The notes under the pieces are model-generated. The model was not told the origin of the DNA. It was given only the letters and a program-made list of their open reading frames with translations, and did no database searches. From Mucilaginibacter kameinonensis (GTDB taxonomy: Bacteria; Bacteroidota; Bacteroidia; Sphingobacteriales; Sphingobacteriaceae), in assembly GCF_003675385.1 (NCBI RefSeq), contig NZ_RCWZ01000005.1, forward strand, positions 124,001-188,000: a stretch of DNA of 64,000 nt, written 5' to 3'. How positions within the stretch are numbered: the stretch's first letter is position 1; every line of letters begins with the position of its first letter. Position numbers and translations under genes: made by a program. Positions 53,983 through 61,243 of this stretch are shown piece after piece.

Positions 53983-55047
53983 ATGACTGAAACAAGCAAT
54001 TTATTTCAACTGGCGGTAACATTACTGCAACAACTGATATCTATTCCATCGTTTAGCAAAGAGGAAGACCGCACTGCCGACCTGATCAACGAATTTTTGC
54101 AATCGCATGGTGTAACAACTCATCGCAAGCTTAATAACATCTGGGCATGGAATAAACATTTCGACCCTGCTAAAGAAACTATCCTGCTTAATTCGCATCA
54201 TGATACTGTTAAGCCTAATTCGGGCTATACCCGGGATCCATACGATGCCAAAATTGAAGATGGTAAACTTTATGGCCTTGGTAGTAATGATGCCGGAGGG
54301 TGCCTTGTATCGCTTATAGCGGTTTTCCTGTATTTTCATGATAAGGAGAACCTGAAATATAATTTCTGCTTAGCTACAACTGCTGAAGAGGAAATATCGG
54401 GCGTAAACGGCCTGGAGTTGATCATTCCTGAACTCGGCCAGTTATCATTTGGTATTGTAGGCGAACCAACCCTGATGCAGTTAGCCATCGCCGAGCGTGG
54501 GTTAATGGTATTGGATTGTACTGCTCACGGTCGTGCCGGGCATGCCGCGCGTGAAGAAGGAGAGAACGCTATTTACAAAGCCTTAACGGATATTGAATGG
54601 TTCCGCAGCTTTAAGTTCCCTAAGGAATCGGAAGTTTTTGGGCCGATAAAAATGTCGGTTACTATTATCAATGCCGGCTCTCAGCATAACGTTGTGCCTG
54701 CAAGCTGTGTTTACACTGTTGACGTGCGTGTTACCGACGCTTACCGTAATGAGGAAGTATTGGAAATTATTCGCGAGCACGTTGTAAGTGATGTACAACC
54801 ACGCTCTATCAGGTTAAAGCCATCATCTATCCCTAAAGAGCATCCAATAGTTCAGGCTGGCATATCACTTGGCCGTATCACTTACGGTTCGCCAACAACC
54901 TCCGATCAATCATTGCTGGATATCCCATCAATAAAAGTGGGCCCCGGTGATTCTGCCCGCTCGCATACTGCCGATGAGTTTGTTTATGTAGATGAGATTC
55001 GTGAAGGGATAGAGCTCTATATAAAAATGCTGGAGAAGATTAATTAA
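53983..55047 (+). CDS. argE: M20 family peptidase, acetylornithine deacetylase-like
   Basis: 354 residues from the ATG at 53983; a longer upstream start adds 19 residues with no family signature. Zinc ligands and catalytic residues are present: NSHHDTVKP, GLGSNDAGGC, TAEEEISG and the C-terminal SHTADEFVYVDEI His. It would remove the N-acetyl group from N2-acetylornithine (or a similar N-acyl amino acid) in arginine synthesis. Assignment to ArgE rather than another M20 enzyme is by similarity of layout. A strong bidirectional terminator follows. Confidence 0.85.
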   Translation: MTETSNLFQLAVTLLQQLISIPSFSKEEDRTADLINEFLQSHGVTTHRKLNNIWAWNKHFDPAKETILLNSHHDTVKPNSGYTRDPYDAKIEDGKLYGLGSNDAGGCLVSLIAVFLYFHDKENLKYNFCLATTAEEEISGVNGLELIIPELGQLSFGIVGEPTLMQLAIAERGLMVLDCTAHGRAGHAAREEGENAIYKALTDIEWFRSFKFPKESEVFGPIKMSVTIINAGSQHNVVPASCVYTVDVRVTDAYRNEEVLEIIREHVVSDVQPRSIRLKPSSIPKEHPIVQAGISLGRITYGSPTTSDQSLLDIPSIKVGPGDSARSHTADEFVYVDEIREGIELYIKMLEKIN

Positions 55048-55062
55048 GAAGATTTAAAAATC

Positions 55063-55103
55063 AAAAAGGCGTCATTACAAGGAACAAGTAATGACGCCTT
55101 TTA
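55063..55103. terminator. Bidirectional terminator with perfect 15-bp stem
   Basis: AAAAGGCGTCATTAC (55064-55078) pairs perfectly with GTAATGACGCCTTTT (55088-55102) over a 9-base loop, with A-run and T-run on the sides. It separates the M20 peptidase gene from the polysaccharide-utilisation locus. Confidence 0.93.
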
Positions 55104-55123
55104 TATTATATGGCTCCTATTAA

Positions 55124-56410
55124 CTACTTAACAGGCGTCGGCCTCGTCGGAGTAAGGGGGATCAACCCTTTGAACATCTTGGCACCGTCGCCGGTAAGCC
55201 TTAGGTAATAATCAGATGAGCAGGCTGTTCCGTCTTCATCTAATGTAACAAACGATGATCCTGCAGGTACAAAATCCTGGCTTTCGGCTGTTTTGGCTAT
55301 CTGGTTTCCTTCGTTATATTCGTCAAACATGGAAATATAAAGGCCTTGCGCACCTACGCTTTTCATGTTAAAGAACTGACGCCACATAAAATCACCATGC
55401 ACACGCTGATGTTCCTGCAAGTCGCCGGGCAGGATACATGGTTGATAATCCATGCCATGGGCCTTACAATAAGCAACATCCGGGCGGTTAACTGTTCCGT
55501 AAAAATTGTCCGATTCGCTTTTATTACCGATACGCCCAACCATCCAGGGTGAGATCATATCAAGTGCGCTATAAGCACTTAAAAAGGCCGGTCGCGAATC
55601 ACTGTCTTCAGTACGCCAGTGTGTAGGAACGCCTCCGATAACGTAACAACCTTTGCTTTTAAACCAGTTAATCACATCCAGGCATTGAGCGGCGGTAAAG
55701 GGATGGTTTTCATCGCTGAAGCCAAAACCCCAGATACATACAACAGGTTTGCCATTTTGCTTGGCATAGGCTGTAGACGAAGTGTAAACCGACATTTTGC
55801 TGGTCCAGTCAGTTTTTATCTCCGACTGCATGTTTTTCCATCCGCTTATATCGTACATAATGTAAAACTTAACGCCATTTGCTTCTGCAGCTATTTTGGT
55901 TTTCGCTGCCATCGCGTCGCGTACGGGGCCTTCCAGGCCGCTTGGATTAAAACGTTGCAATGCCGCGCCGTCAATTCCATATTGTTTCATCCACTTAAAC
56001 TGTACATCAATAGTTTGATCAGAAAATGATGAAAATACATTGGCTGGTTGACCGTTATTCAGGTTGGCATATTTGGTAGGGAAGGTGTTTGTGTAGTCAC
56101 GTACGTCGGGCCATGATTTGATGGCCGTGTTGGTTGGCGATGGTTGCTCTTCCCAGGTTTGGGCCCAATGCCAGTAACGGTTAATAGGGGATCCGTCGCC
56201 GATGGCCGCAAACCAGCCCTGGTATCCAACAATTACTTTTCCTACCACATCACCAACCGGCGATGGGGTAAGGTCTATCGTATCTTTGGGTTTATCTACC
56301 GGTGTAACATCGCCGCCTCCGCTGCCGCCTTTTTTTGAGCAGCTCAACGTCAGCGCCACGACTACAACAAGGCAAAGATTTGTTGGATATTTACTTATGA
56401 TATTTTTCAT
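55124..56410 (-). CDS. Glycoside hydrolase family 71/99-like lipoprotein
   Basis: 428 residues from the ATG at 56410, which gives a lipobox (TLSCSKKGG); a longer upstream frame would run into the GH43 gene. After a Ser/Gly/Pro linker the body carries the GH71/99-like opening VGKVIVGYQGWFAAIGDG and the motif FVPAGSSFVTLDEDG near the end. The GH99 group contains endo-alpha-mannosidases/mannanases and GH71 endo-1,3-alpha-glucanases. It is the last gene of the Sus-type locus and is surface-exposed by its lipid anchor. The substrate is not certain. Confidence 0.88.
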   Translation of the reverse strand: MKNIISKYPTNLCLVVVVALTLSCSKKGGSGGGDVTPVDKPKDTIDLTPSPVGDVVGKVIVGYQGWFAAIGDGSPINRYWHWAQTWEEQPSPTNTAIKSWPDVRDYTNTFPTKYANLNNGQPANVFSSFSDQTIDVQFKWMKQYGIDGAALQRFNPSGLEGPVRDAMAAKTKIAAEANGVKFYIMYDISGWKNMQSEIKTDWTSKMSVYTSSTAYAKQNGKPVVCIWGFGFSDENHPFTAAQCLDVINWFKSKGCYVIGGVPTHWRTEDSDSRPAFLSAYSALDMISPWMVGRIGNKSESDNFYGTVNRPDVAYCKAHGMDYQPCILPGDLQEHQRVHGDFMWRQFFNMKSVGAQGLYISMFDEYNEGNQIAKTAESQDFVPAGSSFVTLDEDGTACSSDYYLRLTGDGAKMFKGLIPLTPTRPTPVK

Positions 56411-56441
56411 AGCATATTGATTAATAACATGATATAGTTTG

Positions 56442-57449
56442 CTATTTTTTGAAAGATGTAGGTTCGACCATTTTAATGGAACCATCGGCATTGTAGTAAA
56501 GCTTATCTACACTGATAGACCTTAACCAATCCTCATGCGATAACGCGCTGGTATGATAGAATGAATACCATTGACCTTTGTACTGCACAATAGAACCATG
56601 ATTGGTATAACTATCGGTTGGATCCATGTAAATGCCGCCATATGTCCAGGGGCCAAGGGGGCTTTTACTGGTGGCGTAATTCATCCGGTTATGTTTACCG
56701 TTTACATCATGGTTATCTGAGTATGAAAGGTAGTAAATGCTATTGCGTTTATGTACCCAGCTGGCTTCATGGAAATCTTTAAGGCCTTCCATGGTTTTCA
56801 TTTCGCCGTCAATTTCCATCATATTATCTTTTAGTTTGCCACCTTTGCAGGTACCGCCGCCACCATAATAAAAGTAGGCCTGACCATCATCGTCAATAAA
56901 GACGCATGGATCTATCATAGATTCAAGGCCTTTGATATAACCCTGAACAGTAAAACCGCTCGCCGGGCTTTTGCTGGTTGCAACGCCAATTTTCCAGCTC
57001 TCATTCCATTTGGTATCGCTTGGATGCGGGAAATAAAAGTAATAGGTACCGTTTTTATAAGCACAATCAGGAGCCCACATAAAGCCACCTTCTTTACGCC
57101 CCCATGGTACCTGGGCTGCGCGAAGGATTTCACCGTGATCTTTCCAATGAACCATATCATCGGTAGAGAAAACATGGTATTGGTCCATCAAATCACAACC
57201 TCTTGCAGGATAAATATCGTGTGAGGCATAAACATACAAACGGCCATCAGCCCAAACGTGAGCAGATGGATCGGCGGTATACATACTCCTGATAAATGGA
57301 TTGCCGGTGGTATCGGTCGTAGCTTTTTCCTTTTGTTCGGCTTTTTCCTGTGCTTTGGTGCAGCTGGCTCCGGTAAGCACAAGTGCTATGGCAAGCGCGG
57401 CGGGCAAAGCTTTTATTGTTAATGGTTTGAATAAAGTGGTTAAATTCAT
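56442..57449 (-). CDS. Glycoside hydrolase family 43 lipoprotein
   Basis: 335 residues. Signal peptide with lipobox (LTGASC, C30). The five-bladed propeller signatures of GH43 are visible: TADPSAHVWADGRLYVY (catalytic base Asp), FMWAPDCAYKNGTYYFYF (the pKa-modulating Asp) and DFHEASWVHKRNSIYYLSYS (the acid Glu). GH43 enzymes remove arabinose, xylose or galactose. The gene follows the duplicated-module lipoprotein gene with a stem-loop between them and precedes the GH71/99-like gene by 31 bases. Confidence 0.93.
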   Translation of the reverse strand: MNLTTLFKPLTIKALPAALAIALVLTGASCTKAQEKAEQKEKATTDTTGNPFIRSMYTADPSAHVWADGRLYVYASHDIYPARGCDLMDQYHVFSTDDMVHWKDHGEILRAAQVPWGRKEGGFMWAPDCAYKNGTYYFYFPHPSDTKWNESWKIGVATSKSPASGFTVQGYIKGLESMIDPCVFIDDDGQAYFYYGGGGTCKGGKLKDNMMEIDGEMKTMEGLKDFHEASWVHKRNSIYYLSYSDNHDVNGKHNRMNYATSKSPLGPWTYGGIYMDPTDSYTNHGSIVQYKGQWYSFYHTSALSHEDWLRSISVDKLYYNADGSIKMVEPTSFKK

Positions 57450-57466
57450 TATGATATTACTGTTAT

Positions 57467-57504
57467 TAAAGCCGGCCGAAGTTTATACCTACAGCCGGCT
57501 TTTA
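57467..57504 (-). terminator. Stem-loop inside the polysaccharide-utilisation locus
   Basis: TAAAGCCGGC (57467-57476) pairs with GCCGGCTTTTA (57494-57504) around a 17-base loop. On the minus strand it lies between the stop of the duplicated-module lipoprotein gene and the start of GH43. The T-run is short, so it may slow or stabilise the mRNA more than stop it. Confidence 0.6.
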
Positions 57505-57525
57505 TTAGTTAGGATTGGGGAATAA

Positions 57526-58671
57526 TTATTTGGAGATGAACTTCAGATCGTCAACACCGCTTATTAGGTCAGTATGATCTTTGGTTTGGGTAAAGAAAAA
57601 GATCCTGAAATGGTTGATCTTGGTGTAATCGGCTCCGCCATCGCCGGTTTTAATGGACTTATCAAAATCAAGTGTGATCTGGTTCCATCCATTTTTGAGC
57701 GTTGGTATCAATGGTGCTACATCCCATGCCGATTCATGATCGTCTGATTTGCCCGAACTGGTGATCTCGATAGAGCCATCGGCTTTAAGTAACGAAACAT
57801 CTGAAACATACCACCAGAAAGTGAACCTGCCATCCGCGGATCCGAAAGATGTATTAATTGGCGGATCAACATCCTTAATGAACTGCATAAAATCACTTCC
57901 GTTAGCAATGGTGTTTTTCAAATAGCCTGCACCTTCTTTTTGCCCGCTGGTTGCAATAGTTGGTGTACCAACAGTTTGCCAACCATCAGCTTTGTCAGCG
58001 TTGTCAAATACCACCGGTGGTGGGGCCGGAGCCGCCCTAAACACCAGGTCGTCGACCCCAGTTACCAGATCACCATGATCTTTACTTGTTGTAAAAAAGA
58101 AGATCCTGAAGTGATTGATGGCCGAATAATCGGCACCGCCATCGTTTGTTTTAATGGCCTTGCTGAAATTTAGCGCAATTTCGTTCCATCCATTTTTAAG
58201 TGTTGGTATCAATGGGGCCACATCCCAGGCAGATTCGTTGACATCAGATTTACCTGAACTGGTGATCTCGATAGAACCATCAGCTTTCAGCAATGAAACA
58301 TCCGATACATACCACCAGAATTTAAACTGGCCATTATTGCCGGTTAGCTTAGTATCAAGAGGGGTAGACAGGTCCTTGATAAACTGCATAAAATCGCTGC
58401 CGTTGGCTATGGTATTTTTTAAGTAGCCGGCACCTTCCTTTTGCCCACTGGTAGCTATACTTGGCGTACCAACAGTTTGCCAACCATCAGCTTTGTCAGC
58501 GTTGTCAAAGGATATCAATGTTGGATCTACTGTAGGCGGAGCAGTAGTATCCGGTGGGGGCGGCTTCAGGTATGAAGTATCACGTGATACATATTTTTCT
58601 TTTTTGCAGCCTGCAGCAATCAGGCCTATCATGAGGATGGAGCAAGCCATCATTGTTTTATTGAATTTCAT
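57526..58671 (-). CDS. Lipoprotein with two nearly identical ~165-residue modules
   Basis: 381 residues. After a lipobox (LIAAGC) and a Pro/Thr-rich linker the protein has two successive modules (about 52-215 and 218-381), roughly 80% identical to each other, each with FDNADKADGWQTVGTP, KFWWYVSDVSLLKADGSIEI and NHFRIFFFT segments. The beta-rich, Trp/Phe-rich pattern resembles carbohydrate-binding jelly-roll domains. Its position two genes after susD fits a SusE/SusF-like glycan-binding role. Substrate unknown. Confidence 0.82.
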   Translation of the reverse strand: MKFNKTMMACSILMIGLIAAGCKKEKYVSRDTSYLKPPPPDTTAPPTVDPTLISFDNADKADGWQTVGTPSIATSGQKEGAGYLKNTIANGSDFMQFIKDLSTPLDTKLTGNNGQFKFWWYVSDVSLLKADGSIEITSSGKSDVNESAWDVAPLIPTLKNGWNEIALNFSKAIKTNDGGADYSAINHFRIFFFTTSKDHGDLVTGVDDLVFRAAPAPPPVVFDNADKADGWQTVGTPTIATSGQKEGAGYLKNTIANGSDFMQFIKDVDPPINTSFGSADGRFTFWWYVSDVSLLKADGSIEITSSGKSDDHESAWDVAPLIPTLKNGWNQITLDFDKSIKTGDGGADYTKINHFRIFFFTQTKDHTDLISGVDDLKFISK

Positions 58672-58689
58672 TTCCTTTTTGGTTTTAGG

Positions 58690-59397
58690 TTAACTTTTAG
58701 GAATATCTACCTGTACTATCTCCGAAAAATTTGAGCTGTTGAAGCTATCGCTCAAACGGACGCCAACCCGCACAAAAAACGTGCGGCCCGGAATAAGATT
58801 GGGTACGGTAAGTGTTATCGATTTTTCGGCAGCGCTCATATCAATAAATGCCTTGTTGATGGTTTTGGCGTTCAGGTCCGAAAAGTCACGGATAGAAGCG
58901 CCTGTACCTACCAGTTTAGTGGTATTTACATATGGCTGCACATCTTTGATGGTTGGCAAACCGGCAATAATAGGGGCATCAATATCAAATGTGAGGGTAA
59001 GTGTAGTACCGGTTAATGTATGGGTGAAGTTTTTGATCACGATGTACGGCGTAACTGTAAAGTCATGCTTGGTACCTTTATCAATGTTAACTGTCACAGT
59101 ATCCGTAACGGGCCAGAATGCACCACCGGTAGGCACAATTTTATATCCGCCTTTAAACAATTTACTATCCTCATAAGTACCATCAAATTTGCTTGGAATG
59201 GTTTGCGGCGTTGTCCAGCCTATTTGTTGTAGTTTGATAGTAGTGCTGCCGCCCGAGGTAAGTAGATTGCCGCCCTCAGATGATAATATATTGCCTTGCA
59301 ACGAAGCATTAGGGCCATCATAGTTATCTGTTTTTGTACATGCAGAACTTGCCAGTATAGCTATGCCCACCAAAATTCTACCAATCAGATTTTTCAT
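58690..59397 (-). CDS. DUF3823-domain lipoprotein (Sus-locus glycan-binding type)
   Basis: 235 residues from the ATG at 59397, selected because it gives a lipobox (ILASSAC) and lies after the susD stop. The N-terminal part has the DUF3823 pattern (NYDGPNASLQGNILSSEGG; GGYKIVPTGGAFWPVTDTVTVNI), followed by a fibronectin-like/IgG-like domain with LIPGRTFFVRVGVRLSDSF. DUF3823 proteins accompany SusC/SusD pairs and are thought to bind glycan at the cell surface. Confidence 0.85.
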   Translation of the reverse strand: MKNLIGRILVGIAILASSACTKTDNYDGPNASLQGNILSSEGGNLLTSGGSTTIKLQQIGWTTPQTIPSKFDGTYEDSKLFKGGYKIVPTGGAFWPVTDTVTVNIDKGTKHDFTVTPYIVIKNFTHTLTGTTLTLTFDIDAPIIAGLPTIKDVQPYVNTTKLVGTGASIRDFSDLNAKTINKAFIDMSAAEKSITLTVPNLIPGRTFFVRVGVRLSDSFNSSNFSEIVQVDIPKS

Positions 59398-59416
59398 ATC
59401 TTTAACTTTTAAATTC

Positions 59417-61231
59417 TTAATAATTAGGGTTGTTAGGAAGCAGGTTAGGGTTTTTGCCAATTTCGCCACCAGGGATAGGCTCATAATAAAACTGCTTTTG
59501 GAAAGTGTATTCCCTGTTAAACAGTTCGGGCTCGGCCAGGAAAATGTATTTGTTTTCGTTTAATACATAGTATGGCATCAAACCTTTAAAGTGTGCGCGG
59601 TCAAGTACCACATCGGCAATGCGCCATCTTTTTAAATCCCAATAGTATTGGTTCTCAAAAGCAAGCTCCATGCGGCGTTCCTTGCGTACTTTATCCAAAT
59701 CGATAGAACCATACGGCGTTGCACCGGCACGGCTTCTGAGCAGGTTAATAGAGGTTAACGCATCACCGTTATTGCCTAATTCTACAGCGGCTTCGGCACG
59801 GTTCAGCAGAATCTCGCCATAACGCAGGTCAATCCATGGTTGTTCGCTGCGGTTCAGGTCAACAGATGCCTGAGGCTTGTTGTAGTCAACATATTTGCGA
59901 ACATAGAAACCTGTACGGGTAAGCTCGTCACCGCCAGTCCATGGACCGGTAAAGCCGATAACCTGCTTGCCCTGGTAAAGGGTTTTAGTATCGCCTGCAA
60001 GGATGTAGGAGCGTGAGTTGGGTTGTTTGGCAACTTCGGCAGCGGCAGTACCACTGAACGAAGGGTAAATACCGCGTTGCATATCAAACATCAGTCCCCT
60101 TAACATAGCGCCCGGGAAGTAAATAGTAGCCAGTAATCTTGGCTCAAGTCCCTGCATGATTTCGGCGCGGCTATTGAAACGTTTAGGAGTGCCATCATCA
60201 TTAGTTACACTCAGGTTGCCCCAAAGCTGTACCAGGTCAAGCGTAGGGTATGAGCGAGACAGCGCATTGGCCGTAAAGTAACGCGGCGACATGGTATCGT
60301 CCCAGCTGTGTGCTGTATGGTTAGCGATAGAATATTGCTTAATGAAGATGTTTTCGGGACTTGGTTTTAAAAACAGGTCGACATAGTTTTGTACTTTATC
60401 CGAATTGGCATTGTAAAGCGAATAATGGCCATCTAACAGTTTAGCAGCATCATAAGCGGCCTGAAAATAGGTGTTGGCCTTGCTTCCCGGAATACCTACA
60501 AGACCTTGCGCGCGTGCCGGACCGTCAACAAAATTGGTTGAACCGTATTTTGCGATACATGCCGCATATAACATTACCCTTGATTTTAAAGCGGCGGCAG
60601 CATATTTGTTTGCGCGGCCCGCATCGCTTGTTTCAGGCATCATCTGGTAACCAAGGTCAAGCTCTGCACCGATGAAATCCCAGGTGGCTTCCTCTTTATC
60701 GCGATGAACCTGTAATTCAGATAATGGGGCCGCCGGGTCCTGAGGTTCTTTAATGATTGGCACACCTCCATAACGTTTTGCCAATCCGAAGTAATAGTAA
60801 GCCCTTAAAAAGTGTGCTTCGCCAAGTAGCGCGTTTACTGTGTTTTGAGTTAAGGCTGCCGTATGTTTGGGTAGCTCGGCAATGAGAGTGTTCACATTCC
60901 TGATGTCGCCGTATGGCCAGTAGCCAAAGCCTCCGCCTATATCCATGCCACCAAACGGACCAACCTCTTCGCCGGTAACAGAGGCCGAGTTATAAAAGTT
61001 TTCCCAGTCGTTACCACCTGTTTTGAAGCCCTGATCCGGACGATATTTGAAATCCTCGATGGGCAAATTGGTATAAATGGTTGCTAAAAATGACTTAACG
61101 CCAGCCTCGCTATCGTAAATAATGTTTGGCGTAAAAATATTGGTAGGCGGGATATCTAATTTTTGGCAGGAGGTTACCGAAGTACCTACACCGACAGAAA
61201 TTGCTATAATGAGTTTATGTAATTTTTTCAT
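59417..61231 (-). CDS. susD: SusD/RagB family outer-membrane lipoprotein
   Basis: 604 residues. Lipobox (SVTSC) at about residue 23. The middle has TPR-like repeats (TVNALLGEAHFLRAYYYFGLAKRYGGVPI) characteristic of SusD/RagB; the C-terminal domain ends ELFNREYTFQKQFYYEPIP. It caps the SusC barrel and captures oligosaccharide from outside. It follows the susC gene after 12 bases. Confidence 0.95.
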   Translation of the reverse strand: MKKLHKLIIAISVGVGTSVTSCQKLDIPPTNIFTPNIIYDSEAGVKSFLATIYTNLPIEDFKYRPDQGFKTGGNDWENFYNSASVTGEEVGPFGGMDIGGGFGYWPYGDIRNVNTLIAELPKHTAALTQNTVNALLGEAHFLRAYYYFGLAKRYGGVPIIKEPQDPAAPLSELQVHRDKEEATWDFIGAELDLGYQMMPETSDAGRANKYAAAALKSRVMLYAACIAKYGSTNFVDGPARAQGLVGIPGSKANTYFQAAYDAAKLLDGHYSLYNANSDKVQNYVDLFLKPSPENIFIKQYSIANHTAHSWDDTMSPRYFTANALSRSYPTLDLVQLWGNLSVTNDDGTPKRFNSRAEIMQGLEPRLLATIYFPGAMLRGLMFDMQRGIYPSFSGTAAAEVAKQPNSRSYILAGDTKTLYQGKQVIGFTGPWTGGDELTRTGFYVRKYVDYNKPQASVDLNRSEQPWIDLRYGEILLNRAEAAVELGNNGDALTSINLLRSRAGATPYGSIDLDKVRKERRMELAFENQYYWDLKRWRIADVVLDRAHFKGLMPYYVLNENKYIFLAEPELFNREYTFQKQFYYEPIPGGEIGKNPNLLPNNPNY

Positions 61232-61243
61232 GTGTTAAATGAT

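Noticed and set aside
56411..56491. Longer N-terminus for the GH71/99-like gene
   Set aside because: It overlaps the end of the GH43 gene and lacks signal features; the ATG at 56410 gives a clean lipoprotein signal.
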